64,000 nt of DNA from Maledivibacter sp. (GTDB lineage Bacteria > Bacillota > Clostridia > Peptostreptococcales > Caminicellaceae), in the NCBI GenBank assembly GCA_025210375.1, contig JAOASB010000047.1, positions 1 through 64,000 of the forward strand, in the 5' to 3' direction. Numbering within the stretch: position 1 is the first letter of the stretch; each line of letters begins with the position of its first letter. The notes under the pieces were generated by a model. The model was not told the origin of the DNA, made no database searches, and worked only from the letters and a program-made list of their open reading frames with translations. Made by a program: the position numbers and the translations under genes. Below, one piece after another: positions 35,111-44,129 of this stretch.

Positions 35111-36721
35111 GTGTTGGAAGAAAAGTTTGTACTTCAAATGAAAAATATCAAGAAAGAGTACTATGGTAATCAAGTTCTTAAGGGTATAGATTTGAAGGTG
35201 AAACCTGGTGAAATACATGCACTGTTAGGTGAAAATGGTGCGGGAAAATCAACACTTATGAATATCTTGTTTGGTATGGCCGTTATTCATTCGACCGGTG
35301 GATTTGAAGGTGAAGTTTTATTGGATGGAGAAGTTAGTAAAGTTAAATCTCCTAAGGAAGCGATGGAAATGGGTATAGGAATGGTACATCAAGAGTTCAT
35401 GCTCATTCCGGAATTTTCTATAACTGAGAATGTTAAGCTCAATCGAGAACTTTTGAAGGATAATCTAATCAGCAAACTTACGGGGGGAAATGCATTAAAG
35501 TCCCTCAATAAGAAAAGTATGCATAAGGATGCTCGAAAAGCACTCGATACTTTGGGCTTGGATATAGAGGAATATGTTAAGGTTGCTGGATTGCCCGTTG
35601 GACACATGCAGTTTGTTGAAATAGCAAGAGAAATTGATAAAGAAGGCATAAAACTCTTGGTATTTGATGAACCTACAGCGGTTTTAGCTGAAAGTGAGGC
35701 GGTCAATCTTATTAATGCAATGAAGAGACTTGCTGATAGTGGTATTGCTATTCTATTTATTACCCATAGATTAGATGAGGTTATACAAGCTGCTGATAAT
35801 ATAACAATTTTGAGGGATGGCGAGCTGGTTACAACTAAGAAGAAAGAAGAAACTAATGTGGAAGAGCTTGCCGAACTTATGGTGGGTAGAAAAATTGAGA
35901 TGACAAATAAGGATAGAAATAAAGAATCTTTTTCTAAGAAAGAAGAAGATATTATTCAATTAAAGAATTTTACCGTTAATATGCCCGGCGAAGAGGTTAA
36001 AGAAATAAATTTAAATATAAAAAAGGGAGAGATATTCGGTATTGGAGGATTGGCAGGGCAGGGTAAGATAGGTATTGCCAACGGAATTATGGGTTTATAT
36101 GAAGCAGATGGAGAAATCATATTAAAGGGTGAGAGCTTAAAATTGAATGATGCTGCTGAATCCTTGAAAAATGGACTTGCCTTTGTTTCTGAGGACAGAA
36201 GAGGAGTCGGACTTCTTTTAGATTCATCTATAGAAAATAATATTGTAATTACAGCTATTCAGATAAAGGATGAGTTTATACACAAATTGTGGCTGTTTAC
36301 TTTAATAAATAAAGGAAAGATTAGAAAACATGCCTTGGATTTAATTGAAAAATTAGATATTAGATGTAGGGGACCACATCAGCTTACAAGAAGGCTTAGT
36401 GGTGGAAACCAACAAAAAGTTTGCCTTGCTAGGGCATTGACCCTTAAACCAGATGTGCTTTTAGTCTCTGAACCAACAAGGGGAATCGATATTGGGGCAA
36501 AGAAGTTGGTTCTTGATTATTTGCTCAAGCTCAATCGCGAAGAAGGTGTGACCGTAATAATGACATCAAGTGAATTGGCGGAGTTAAGGACTATTTGTGA
36601 TAGGATTGCAATAATCACTGAAGGTAAGGTAGAAGGTATATTAGAACCTAGTGCAAGTGATAAGGATTTTGGACTAATGATGTCCGGAGAATATCATAAG
36701 ATATATAGGGAGGAGGCGTAG
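35111..36721 (+). CDS. Double-domain sugar/nucleoside-type ABC transporter ATPase
   Basis: The 536-residue product has two ATPase halves like RbsA/MglA/NupO. The first half has Walker A GENGAGKST (about 39-47) and Walker B L-L-V-F-D-E-P-T-A-V-L, but its signature is degenerate (L-P-V-G-H-M-Q). The second half has a weak Walker A (G-L-A-G-Q-G-K-I) and an intact signature L-S-G-G-N-Q-Q-K-V-C-L-A-R-A-L. This asymmetry is normal for the family. It powers uptake of the DUF3798 ligand. GTG at 35111 and TTG at 35114 are both possible starts after AAGGCGG. Confidence 0.9.
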   Translation: MLEEKFVLQMKNIKKEYYGNQVLKGIDLKVKPGEIHALLGENGAGKSTLMNILFGMAVIHSTGGFEGEVLLDGEVSKVKSPKEAMEMGIGMVHQEFMLIPEFSITENVKLNRELLKDNLISKLTGGNALKSLNKKSMHKDARKALDTLGLDIEEYVKVAGLPVGHMQFVEIAREIDKEGIKLLVFDEPTAVLAESEAVNLINAMKRLADSGIAILFITHRLDEVIQAADNITILRDGELVTTKKKEETNVEELAELMVGRKIEMTNKDRNKESFSKKEEDIIQLKNFTVNMPGEEVKEINLNIKKGEIFGIGGLAGQGKIGIANGIMGLYEADGEIILKGESLKLNDAAESLKNGLAFVSEDRRGVGLLLDSSIENNIVITAIQIKDEFIHKLWLFTLINKGKIRKHALDLIEKLDIRCRGPHQLTRRLSGGNQQKVCLARALTLKPDVLLVSEPTRGIDIGAKKLVLDYLLKLNREEGVTVIMTSSELAELRTICDRIAIITEGKVEGILEPSASDKDFGLMMSGEYHKIYREEA

Positions 36722-36724
36722 AAG

Positions 36725-37777
36725 ATGACTGAATCAATGAAGGTTATGTATAAAAAGATAGGGTTACCAAGGCTTATTATATCATCTCTTTTCATAGTAA
36801 TATGTATATCTGCCTACTTTCTTGAATTGCCAATGATATCCCTTTCCTCCGATGTATTGAGAAGATTTGGGATGTTTGGTATTTTGACATTGGCAATGGT
36901 TCCCTCCATCCAATGCGGAACAGGGCCTAACTTTGCATTGCCTATTGGATTAGTATGTGGATTGCTAGCTACTGTTATAACACTAGAGTTTGGACTTACA
37001 AACAGTATATGGTTGGGGCATGGATTGGTTCCCGCCATCCTTATAGCTATTCCTATTTCAGGACTAGCAGGATATGGATATAGCAAGATGCTTAATAAGA
37101 TCAAGGGTAGCGAGATGCTTGTTGCTACTTATACTGGATTTTCTGTAGTTCAGTTGTTTTGTATATTATGGGTGGTATTACCTGTTAAGCACCCTGAAAT
37201 GCTTTGGCCCATAGGAAATGGAATAAGACAAACTGTTTCATTAGAATCAACATTTGCCTATGTTCTTAATGACCTATGGTCATTCCCTTTGTTTGGTATT
37301 AAAATCCCCACGGGGTTATTGATATTTTTCTTCCTCAATTGTCTTATACTTTGGTTATTTACTCAAAGTAAAACGGGTATAGCATTGAAGGCTTCGGGAG
37401 ATAATCCTAGATTTGCCGCGGCATCGGGGATAATAGATGATAAATATAGAATAATAGGTATTACGTTATCTACAATCCTAGGGGCTATAGGGATGATAGT
37501 ATATTGTTCAAGTTATGGCTTTATGCAGCTTTATACGGGACCTCTATATATGGCATTCCCAGCTGTAGCTGCGGTTTTGATCGGTGGAGCTTCTGCTAGG
37601 AAAGCTAAGATATCCCATGTAATTATTGGAGTATTCCTATTCCAAGGATTATTGACTGTGGCATTACCCGTTGCTAACACGGTTTTCAGTCAGGGAAACC
37701 TATCGGAGATATTAAGAATGATAGTTCAAAATGGAATAATCTTATATGCATTAACTAAAGTAGGAGGTGATTCTTAG
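36725..37777 (+). CDS. ABC transporter permease (RbsC-like), subunit 1
   Basis: The 350-residue product has about eight to ten membrane helices of the BPD_transp_2 type. Typical segments include G-T-G-P-N-F-A-L-P-I-G-L, S-K-T-G-I-A-L-K-A-S-G-D-N-P-R-F-A-A-A-S-G-I (the cytoplasmic loop contacting the ATPase) and A-A-V-L-I-G-G-A-S-A-R-K-A. It starts three bases after the ATPase stop codon, so it is translationally coupled. The two permeases probably form a heterodimer. Confidence 0.88.
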   Translation: MTESMKVMYKKIGLPRLIISSLFIVICISAYFLELPMISLSSDVLRRFGMFGILTLAMVPSIQCGTGPNFALPIGLVCGLLATVITLEFGLTNSIWLGHGLVPAILIAIPISGLAGYGYSKMLNKIKGSEMLVATYTGFSVVQLFCILWVVLPVKHPEMLWPIGNGIRQTVSLESTFAYVLNDLWSFPLFGIKIPTGLLIFFFLNCLILWLFTQSKTGIALKASGDNPRFAAASGIIDDKYRIIGITLSTILGAIGMIVYCSSYGFMQLYTGPLYMAFPAVAAVLIGGASARKAKISHVIIGVFLFQGLLTVALPVANTVFSQGNLSEILRMIVQNGIILYALTKVGGDS

Positions 37778-37779
37778 TT

Positions 37780-39066
37780 ATGACAGTTAAAATAGACGAA
37801 CTAAAGGATTCTCCCAAGAAAACATTTAGATTCAAAAAATTTCTTAAGGAGCAAAGTGTTACAATTCTATTTCTTGTAGTTTGCTTGATTAGTAGTTATT
37901 ATTCAGGGTATGCTCCCGGGTCTATAGTTAGAGAAATAATTACTAGATTGGCTAGGAATGGATTCTTAGTACTTTCTTTAATTATCCCGGTTATTGCTGG
38001 TATGGGTCTGAATTTTGGTATAGTTATTGGAGCTATGGCTGGACAAATCGCAATCTTTTTTGTTACCCATTGGGGCGTGTCCGGTGTACCAGGATTTTTC
38101 CTTTGTATAGCTGTAGCTACGCCACTGGCAATAGTATTTGGCATATTGACAGGGATATTATTTAATAAAACTAAGGGACAAGAAATGATAGCTGGAATGA
38201 TAGCTGGTTTCTTTACAATGGGCCTTTATCAATTCCTGTTTTTAGTAATGATGGGTACGGTAATTCCTGTAGAGAATAAGGTTTTAATGATTAGTGGTGG
38301 TGTAGGCGTTAGAAATACCATTGATCTCAGTAGAAATAGGGGTATAAAATATGCATTAGATGGAATATTAAGATTGCCATTTTTACAAACGATAATTGTA
38401 TGTAGTGTTTTAGTGGCTGTTGTGTTTGCATTTTTACTTGTAAAAAGTAAGTCGGATAAAAGGTTTAGCATAGTAAGTAGAAAAAAAATGAAAACCTATA
38501 TTGCCTTTAGTATAATAATTATTTTGTCTACTATATTAATATATGCTGTAGATTCAAGAAGAGTGGCAGGATTAAAATTGCCAATGAGTACATTTATAGT
38601 TATAGGTATTCTATGTATTTTTAATGCTTTGATAGTCAAAACAAAGCTAGGGCAGGACTTTAGGACAGTAGGACAAAGCATGCATATAGCTAAGGTCTCA
38701 GGTATCAATGTTGATAGGGTTAGGATTATTGCTGTAACCATATCCATAGTATTGGCGGCTTGGGGACAAATTATATTTTTACAGAATATAGGAACCTTGA
38801 GTACCTATGGAAGCCACGTTCAGATAGCTACATTTTCCATAGCTGCTATATTAATAGGTGGGGCGTCTGCATCTAGAGCCACTAGTGGGCAGGCGATTCT
38901 AGGAGTTATTCTGTTCCATACACTTTTCTATGTATCGCCTAAGGCTGGTAACAATCTTTTCGGATCGGCTCAAATAGGTGAATATTTTAGGGCCTTTGTT
39001 GCATATGGAATAATAGGGGTTTCCCTTGGACTCCACGCGTGGAAAAAACTTACTGCAAAAAAATAA
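37780..39066 (+). CDS. ABC transporter permease (RbsC-like), subunit 2
   Basis: The 428-residue product is homologous in layout to the previous permease. It has a longer central hydrophilic loop (about 200-250: S-K-S-D-K-R-F-S-I-V-S-R-K-K-M-K), the coupling segment G-Q-D-F-R-T-V-G-Q-S-M-H-I-A-K-V-S-G-I and A-A-I-L-I-G-G-A-S-A-S-R-A. It follows its partner by two bases, with GGAGGTGATT as ribosome binding site. It completes a four-gene operon of binding protein, ATPase and two permeases. Confidence 0.88.
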   Translation: MTVKIDELKDSPKKTFRFKKFLKEQSVTILFLVVCLISSYYSGYAPGSIVREIITRLARNGFLVLSLIIPVIAGMGLNFGIVIGAMAGQIAIFFVTHWGVSGVPGFFLCIAVATPLAIVFGILTGILFNKTKGQEMIAGMIAGFFTMGLYQFLFLVMMGTVIPVENKVLMISGGVGVRNTIDLSRNRGIKYALDGILRLPFLQTIIVCSVLVAVVFAFLLVKSKSDKRFSIVSRKKMKTYIAFSIIIILSTILIYAVDSRRVAGLKLPMSTFIVIGILCIFNALIVKTKLGQDFRTVGQSMHIAKVSGINVDRVRIIAVTISIVLAAWGQIIFLQNIGTLSTYGSHVQIATFSIAAILIGGASASRATSGQAILGVILFHTLFYVSPKAGNNLFGSAQIGEYFRAFVAYGIIGVSLGLHAWKKLTAKK

Positions 39067-39074
39067 TAAATAGC

Positions 39075-39103
39075 TTGACAGATACTTTTATAAGTGATAA
39101 ACT
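39075..39103 (+). promoter_or_regulatory. Probable promoter of infC-rpmI-rplT
   Basis: TTGACA, a 17-base spacer, then TAAACT, about 215 bases upstream of infC. The long leader that follows contains an attenuator-like hairpin. Confidence 0.55.
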
Positions 39104-39236
39104 TATTTTTGGAAAAGGATACAAACATAAAAATAAAGTAGAGACATTCGTTTCTCACCTTATGAAATAAATCATTAAGGTTAATATGGCCAAAAAAAGT
39201 AATTTAGAACCTGTTTAATATATAATTATGGCTATA

Positions 39237-39268
39237 AGACGAATGTTTAAACATTCGTCTTTTTGTTT
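39237..39268 (+). terminator. Attenuator-like hairpin in the infC leader
   Basis: AGACGAATGTTT-AAACATTCGTCT followed by TTTTG lies about 50 bases before infC and well after the permease stop codon. In Bacillus the infC-rpmI-rplT leader is repressed by ribosomal protein L20 through premature termination. A similar role here is inference. Confidence 0.6.
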
Positions 39269-39317
39269 ATAAATCTTTTTATTAATTATAGTGTGGAAAA
39301 TTTTCAGGAGGTGGACA

Positions 39318-39830
39318 ATTATTAAAAAGAAGCAGGAAATTAATGAATCTATAAGAGATCGTGAAGTGAGATTAATTGACTCTAATGGAGAACAGCTTGG
39401 TATAGTGTCATCAAGAAAGGCTCTTGAATTGGCAGCAGAACGCAAACTGGATTTGGTGAAGATAGCTCCAAATGCTAAACCTCCAGTATGCAAAATAATG
39501 GATTTCGGAAAGTACAAGTATGAACAAGCAAAGAGAGAAAAAGAAGCAAAGAAAAAACAAAAAGTAATTAATGTAAAAGAAGTAAGATTAAGTCTTAATA
39601 TAGAAGAACATGATTTAAACACAAAGGCTAACAGAGCAATTAAGTTTCTTGAAAAAGGTGATAAAGTAAAGGTTTCTTTAAGATTTAAAGGAAGAGAGCT
39701 AGGACATACTTATTTAGGTGTAGATGTCTTGAATAAATTCTTCTCTATAGTATCAGAAGTTTGTTCTATGGAGAAAAAGCCTAAAATGGAAGGTAGAAGT
39801 ATGATAATGATATTAGCTCCAAAAAATTAG
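39318..39830 (+). CDS. infC: Translation initiation factor IF-3, with ATT start codon
   Basis: The product has about 170 residues and the complete IF3 layout: N-terminal E-I-N-E-S-I-R-D-R-E-V-R-L-I-D, a Lys-rich linker helix (Y-E-Q-A-K-R-E-K-E-A-K-K-K-Q-K) and a C-terminal domain with L-R-F-K-G-R-E-L-G-H. No ATG, GTG or TTG stands at the expected start. AGGAGGTGG is followed by ATT at 39318 (and again at 39321). ATT/ATA starts are a known self-regulatory feature of infC because IF3 discriminates against them. An upstream in-frame GTG at 39291 would translate the ribosome binding site itself. Confidence 0.93.
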   Translation: MIKKKQEINESIRDREVRLIDSNGEQLGIVSSRKALELAAERKLDLVKIAPNAKPPVCKIMDFGKYKYEQAKREKEAKKKQKVINVKEVRLSLNIEEHDLNTKANRAIKFLEKGDKVKVSLRFKGRELGHTYLGVDVLNKFFSIVSEVCSMEKKPKMEGRSMIMILAPKN

Positions 39831-39858
39831 TAAGGAATAGTTGAAGGGAGGAATTAAA

Positions 39859-40056
39859 ATGCCTAAAATGAAAACTCATAGAGGAGCAGCTAAAAGATTA
39901 AAAGTTACAGGATCTGGAAAGGTTAAAAGATCTAAGGCTTATAAAAGTCATATATTAACAAAGAAATCTTCTAAGAGAAAAAGAAACCTACGTCAATCTG
40001 GCTTAGTTTCTGGTGGCGATTTAAAAAGAATCAAAAAAGTTATTCCATATCTATAA
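39859..40056 (+). CDS. rpmI: Ribosomal protein L35
   Basis: The 65-residue product begins [20 protein letters not shown], the standard bL35 start, and is strongly basic throughout ([15 protein letters not shown]). The ATG at 39859 follows GGGAGG; a TTG at 39841 is in frame but lacks a box. It is the second gene of the infC operon. Confidence 0.97.
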   Translation: MPKMKTHRGAAKRLKVTGSGKVKRSKAYKSHILTKKSSKRKRNLRQSGLVSGGDLKRIKKVIPYL

Positions 40057-40090
40057 ATTCTAGGATGAAAAGTAAGGGAGGTAGGACAAA

Positions 40091-40450
40091 ATGGCTAGAG
40101 TTAAAAAGGCTGTTAATGCTAAGAAAAAGCATAAAAAAATATTAAAGCTTGCTAAAGGTTATTATGGTGCAAAAAGTAAAATATTCAAGGCTGCAAATCC
40201 TGCAGTAATAAGATCTCTAAGATACGCGTATATAGGACGTAAATTAAGAAAGAGAGATTTTAGAAAATTATGGATATCAAGAATTAATGCTGCAGCAAGA
40301 ATGAATGATATTTCATATAGCAGATTAATCAATGGATTAAAGCTTGCTAATGTTAATATAAATAGAAAAATGCTTTCTGAAATGGCTATCCATGATGCAG
40401 AAGGATTTAAGCAACTTGTAGAAGTAGCAAAATCAAAATTAAATGCATAA
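40091..40450 (+). CDS. rplT: Ribosomal protein L20
   Basis: The 119-residue product begins [19 protein letters not shown] and has the long basic N-terminal helix, [16 protein letters not shown] and Y-S-R-L-I-N-G-L-K of bL20. It helps assemble the large subunit and in Firmicutes represses its own operon. Start ATG follows GGGAGG. Confidence 0.97.
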   Translation: MARVKKAVNAKKKHKKILKLAKGYYGAKSKIFKAANPAVIRSLRYAYIGRKLRKRDFRKLWISRINAAARMNDISYSRLINGLKLANVNINRKMLSEMAIHDAEGFKQLVEVAKSKLNA

Positions 40451-40475
40451 ATAAAATAGACTCTTAGGCAAATTC

Positions 40476-40615
40476 AAAAAATAAACCAGTCATCTTACTC
40501 GTACTTTTGATTTTTTTCGTCGTTGCTCGATCACTTACATACATTGAGTATGCCCGTGACTGAGCGCCTAGAAAATAATCAAAATCACTTTGTAACCTGG
40601 CTTGTTTATTTTTTC
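40476..40615. repeat. Family C palindromic repeat, copy 2 (about 140 bp)
   Basis: The ends AAAAAATAAACCAGTCAT and GGCTTGTTTATTTTTTC are inverted. The internal segment CACTTACATACATTGAGTATG matches the hairpin core of the other copies. It lies in opposite orientation to the copies at 8093 and 48118, immediately after rplT. Confidence 0.78.
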
Positions 40616-40969
40616 ATATGCTTTAATGAGTCTATTTTGATTTAAGTCAGATATATAGAACCTACTTATAAATCCATATTTTGATTTTTGTATGGTCGAA
40701 GTTTCAATGCTTTTCCAAGAATCAAAAAGTAAAAGATTTATTGGGATTTCTATAGTAATGATGGGCCCGTAATGTTTTTCGGGTTTATACTTTTAAAAAA
40801 TGGATTAAAGTGGTATAATATAGGATATGAAAAAATAGGACTTCCATACCATATGTGGTAATTATTCGTTTTACATATGTTTAGGTATGTATATAATATA
40901 TGTACTTTTCACAATATAAAAATGGATAGAACAATAATTAATAGGGGAAGTTATATTTTGAGTATATAT

Positions 40970-41034
40970 GAGGAAATTGCATATGGGAATATCATCATAG
41001 ATGGTTTTTATAGAAAGTAATTATGCAATTTGCT
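40970..41034. repeat. Family A deletion derivative (65 bp)
   Basis: Both ends are present (GAGGAAATTGCATA and TAATTATGCAATTTGCT) but about 95 bp of the interior is missing. The ATG inside the right end (41023) is in frame with the downstream potassium transporter gene. Confidence 0.7.
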
Positions 41035-41070
41035 TACATAAATAAATTGAAATTAAAATATTCGATTGAG

Positions 41071-42435
41071 GTGATTACAATCGAAAAGAATAATACTATA
41101 AACAACTATAAATTGAATCCTGCACAGATATTAGTTTTAGGATTTGCAAGTGTGATACTACTTGGAGCTATATTACTGAATCTTCCTATTGCCTCTACAA
41201 CCGGTGAAAGTGTTGGATTTGTCAATTCTATCTTTACTGCAACTTCAGCAGTATGCGTAACGGGACTGGTTGTGGTAGATACTGGTACGTATTGGACTAT
41301 GTTTGGGAAAATTGTAATTTTAATGTTGATACAAATTGGTGGGTTAGGTTTTATGACTATGGCCACTCTGGTGGCTTTTATTATTGGTAAGCGTATATCT
41401 CTACGTGAAAGGCTGATTATGCAAGAAGCTTTAAACCAATTCAATATTTCAGGACTTGTAAGATTAACTAAACATATTCTTTTTACCACCTTTATAATTG
41501 AAGGCATAGGAGCATTTTTTTTGTCTTTGAGATTCATACCACAATATGGAAGACCTAAGGGTATACTATTTGGAATCTTCCATTCGGTTTCCGCCTTTTG
41601 TAATGCAGGATTTGATTTGATTGGACAAGGCAGAAGCTTAACACCATATGTTGATGACGTTTTAGTCAATGTTGTCATATGGCTTCTTATTATAATTGGT
41701 GGTTTAGGCTTTACCGTTATAATGGATTTACTTAGATTTAAGAAATTCAGCAAATTAACATTACATACTAAATTAGTTTTATATATAAGTGGAATACTAA
41801 TTTTAACAGGTTTTGTATTTAGTTTTATTTTTGAATTTAATAATCCTGAAACCTTAGGTAATCTTAGTGCAAAGGGAAAATTCTTGGGAAGCATGTTTCA
41901 AGCCATAACTCCTAGGACTGCTGGATTTAATACTTTACCAATGGATAAATTAACAATGGCATCAAAGTTTTTTATAATAATCCTAATGTTTATTGGAGGA
42001 TCACCTGGTTCTACAGCTGGGGGTATAAAGACTACTACGGCTGGAGTGCTAATTCTGTCTATTATTTCGATAATAAGAGGGAAAAATGATACGGAGATTT
42101 TCAATAGAAGGATTGCTAAGGATGTATTAAGTAGAGCGTTGGCCATAGTTGTAATAGGCATGCTTTGGGTTTTAGTTGTCATAATGATTCTTTCAATCAC
42201 AGAGGCAAATAAGGACTTTCTCGATATCTTTTTTGAGACGGTTTCTGCCTATGGTACCGTTGGACTTTCACTAGGAATTACGTCAAAACTTAGCTTGATA
42301 GGTAAAATAGTTATATCCTTTACTATGTTTGCCGGGAGAGTAGGAGCTTTGACTATAGTATTTGCACTAGCTAGAAAACAGCAAAAAAAGAAGGGCTTAA
42401 TAAGATATCCAGAGGGAAAAGTAATGGTAGGTTAG
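41071..42435 (+). CDS. trkH: Trk/Ktr potassium uptake membrane subunit
   Basis: The product (about 454 residues) has the four M1-P-M2 pore units of the TrkH/KtrB family. Selectivity-filter segments are A-V-C-V-T-G-L, A-F-C-N-A-G-F-D, T-P-R-T-A-G-F-N and A-Y-G-T-V-G-L-S. It moves K+ (possibly with Na+ or H+) into the cell together with the TrkA subunit encoded next. The start is uncertain. GTG at 41071 gives a normal-length N-terminus but lies within the GAGGTG box. ATG at 41023 lies inside a family A repeat. A non-canonical ATC at 41080 has the best spacing. Confidence 0.9.
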   Translation: MITIEKNNTINNYKLNPAQILVLGFASVILLGAILLNLPIASTTGESVGFVNSIFTATSAVCVTGLVVVDTGTYWTMFGKIVILMLIQIGGLGFMTMATLVAFIIGKRISLRERLIMQEALNQFNISGLVRLTKHILFTTFIIEGIGAFFLSLRFIPQYGRPKGILFGIFHSVSAFCNAGFDLIGQGRSLTPYVDDVLVNVVIWLLIIIGGLGFTVIMDLLRFKKFSKLTLHTKLVLYISGILILTGFVFSFIFEFNNPETLGNLSAKGKFLGSMFQAITPRTAGFNTLPMDKLTMASKFFIIILMFIGGSPGSTAGGIKTTTAGVLILSIISIIRGKNDTEIFNRRIAKDVLSRALAIVVIGMLWVLVVIMILSITEANKDFLDIFFETVSAYGTVGLSLGITSKLSLIGKIVISFTMFAGRVGALTIVFALARKQQKKKGLIRYPEGKVMVG

Positions 42436-42447
42436 AGGGGTGGCTAT

Positions 42448-43098
42448 ATGAAAAAACAATTTGTAATCGTTGGTTGTGGAAGATTTGGCTCAAGTGTTGC
42501 CAAAACCCTATATAATATGGACCATGAAGTATTGGTAGTGGATAGAAATGAAGAAACAATACAAAGTGTTGCCGATCATGTTACACATGCTGTTCAAGCC
42601 GATGCCACAGATGAAAATTCTATAAAATCCTTGGGAATACGTAATTTTGATGTTGCTGTAGTGACCATTGGGTCAAATATTCAATCTTCTATACTGGTTA
42701 CTTTGATGGTTAAAGAACTTGGAGTGAAGTATGTGGTAGCTAAAGCTCAAAATGAACTCCATGCAAAGGTATTATATAAGATTGGTGCAGATAGAGTTGT
42801 ATTTCCGGAAAGAGAAATGGGGGTTAGGGTTGCCCATAACCTAGTTTCTTCAAACATTATGGATTATATTGAACTGGCACCGGACTACAGTATTGTGGAG
42901 GTTGCAACCTTAAATGAATGGATAGGTAAGAGCCTGAGAGAATTAAATATGAGGTCTACATATGGAATCAATGTTATGGCTATAAAACATGGACCCAATA
43001 TTGATATTTCCCCAAGTGCCACAGATTTAATTGAAGAAGGCGATGTTTTGGTTGTTATTGGTCACAATGATGATATACAAAAAATAGAGAAAAGATAG
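42448..43098 (+). CDS. trkA: TrkA/KtrA-type potassium uptake regulatory subunit
   Basis: The 216-residue product has an N-terminal RCK_N domain with the NAD-binding G-C-G-R-F-G-S-S-V (about 9-17) and acidic Asp in V-L-V-V-D-R-N-E. A C-terminal RCK_C (TrkA_C) domain covers about 135-216. One RCK unit is KtrA-like. It gates the TrkH channel in response to nucleotides. It starts 12 bases after the channel gene, so they form one operon. Confidence 0.92.
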   Translation: MKKQFVIVGCGRFGSSVAKTLYNMDHEVLVVDRNEETIQSVADHVTHAVQADATDENSIKSLGIRNFDVAVVTIGSNIQSSILVTLMVKELGVKYVVAKAQNELHAKVLYKIGADRVVFPEREMGVRVAHNLVSSNIMDYIELAPDYSIVEVATLNEWIGKSLRELNMRSTYGINVMAIKHGPNIDISPSATDLIEEGDVLVVIGHNDDIQKIEKR

Positions 43099-43109
43099 GT
43101 GTGTTATAA

Positions 43110-43937
43110 GTGTCTTTAGAAATAACATCCCCGGCTAACAATAATATAAAGCATGTTAAATCTCTTCATAAAAGAAAATATAGAGAAGCATATGATGAAT
43201 TTTTAATAGAAGGTTTTAGAATCATTGAACATGCCCTAGATAATAATGCAGAATTTAAAGGGATATACTATGATGAGGGGATAGCTAATAGTGAAAGAAG
43301 CTATAAATTATTTCAGAGAATATACAGTAAAAATATAGATTTATATAAGGTTAACAATAAGATTTTCAAAAATATAGCTACTACAGATAATTCCCAGGGG
43401 ATATTAGGAGTCGTAAAAAGGAAACACCATTTATTGAAGGACATAATTGAGCAGGAAGAGCTTTTTTTAGTAATCCTTGATAGACTTCAAGACCCAGGGA
43501 ATGTTGGAACCATAATTAGGACTGCAGACTCAGCTGGTGTTGATGGAATAATTGCACTAAAGGGTACAGTAGATATCTTTAATAGTAAGACAATTAGATC
43601 AACAATGGGATCAATATTTACTATGCCTATAGTATATGTTGATAATGTAGGGGATTTAATTGATACTTTACAGATTTATGGTTCAGACATCATATCTACT
43701 AGTTTACAGGCTGATAGATATCATTTTCAAGTGGACTATGGTAAAAAAAATGCAATTATAATTGGTAATGAAGGAAATGGTGTGTCTGATGAATTAGTTA
43801 GACGTTCAAATATAAAAGTAAAGATACCTATGTCTGGGAATGCCGAATCCCTAAATGCGTCTGTGGCCTCAGGAATAATTATTTATGAATTGGTTAGACA
43901 GAAACATTTCAGAAAATTGAATAATTTAACAAAATAA
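43110..43937 (+). CDS. TrmH/SpoU-family RNA 2'-O-methyltransferase
   Basis: The 275-residue product has an N-terminal L30e-like substrate-binding domain (about 10-110) and a SPOUT domain. The three SpoU motifs are D-R-L-Q-D-P-G-N-V-G-T-I-I-R-T-A, A-I-I-I-G-N-E-G-N-G-V-S and I-P-M-S-G-N-A-E-S-L-N-A-S-V-A. It 2'-O-methylates rRNA or tRNA. In Firmicutes this YsgA-like type often sits upstream of pheST, as here. The start is GTG at 43110. It is 11 bases after trkA and may be in the same transcript. Confidence 0.88.
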   Translation: MSLEITSPANNNIKHVKSLHKRKYREAYDEFLIEGFRIIEHALDNNAEFKGIYYDEGIANSERSYKLFQRIYSKNIDLYKVNNKIFKNIATTDNSQGILGVVKRKHHLLKDIIEQEELFLVILDRLQDPGNVGTIIRTADSAGVDGIIALKGTVDIFNSKTIRSTMGSIFTMPIVYVDNVGDLIDTLQIYGSDIISTSLQADRYHFQVDYGKKNAIIIGNEGNGVSDELVRRSNIKVKIPMSGNAESLNASVASGIIIYELVRQKHFRKLNNLTK

Positions 43938-43941
43938 CTAC

Positions 43942-43970
43942 TTGTAAACCTTTTTTTGCTGTGCTATAAT
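43942..43970 (+). promoter_or_regulatory. Sigma-A promoter before yqzL and the pheST leader
   Basis: TTGTAA, a 17-base spacer, then a perfect TATAAT. It drives the microprotein gene and probably the pheST T-box leader. Confidence 0.8.
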
Positions 43971-44009
43971 TTAAGCAAAGCAGACTAGTGAAAAGGGGTG
44001 CATCTATCA

Positions 44010-44099
44010 ATGTTGTATATGGCTCAATTTTTTTGGAAAGTTTTTATGTTAACTGGTAATGTAGATGCCTATCTCTTATACAAGCAGATAATGGGTTAA
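44010..44099 (+). CDS. yqzL: YqzL-family microprotein (29 aa)
   Basis: A short frame, found by eye, begins with ATG about 10 bases after AAAAGGGG. The product reads MLYMAQFFWKVF, then M-L-T-G-N-V-D-A-Y-L-L-Y-K-Q. This fits the Firmicutes YqzL family, whose conserved core is F-W-x-(V/L)-F-x-x-T-G-(N/S)-(I/V)-x-x-Y-L-L-(F/Y)-K. Its function is unknown. In Bacillus yqzL lies near recO and glyQS; here it sits between a promoter and the pheST T-box. The strong promoter 40 bases upstream suggests real expression. Confidence 0.8.
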   Translation: MLYMAQFFWKVFMLTGNVDAYLLYKQIMG

Positions 44100-44129
44100 C
44101 AAATATATATTAATAGGCTATGAAGGAGA

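Larger units (their letters stand above)
40451..41070. other. Gene-free interval with family C, G and short A repeats
   Basis: After rplT come a family C copy (40476-40615), a short motif GATTTATTGGGATTTCTATAG (about 40734-40754) that recurs near 56998 with one change, and an internally deleted family A copy (40970-41034) just before the potassium transporter. No terminator other than the family C hairpin is evident for the ribosomal operon. Confidence 0.6.

Noticed and set aside
41106..41894. 262-codon minus-strand frame
   Set aside because: It is antisense to trkH. Long shadow frames are common opposite membrane protein genes.
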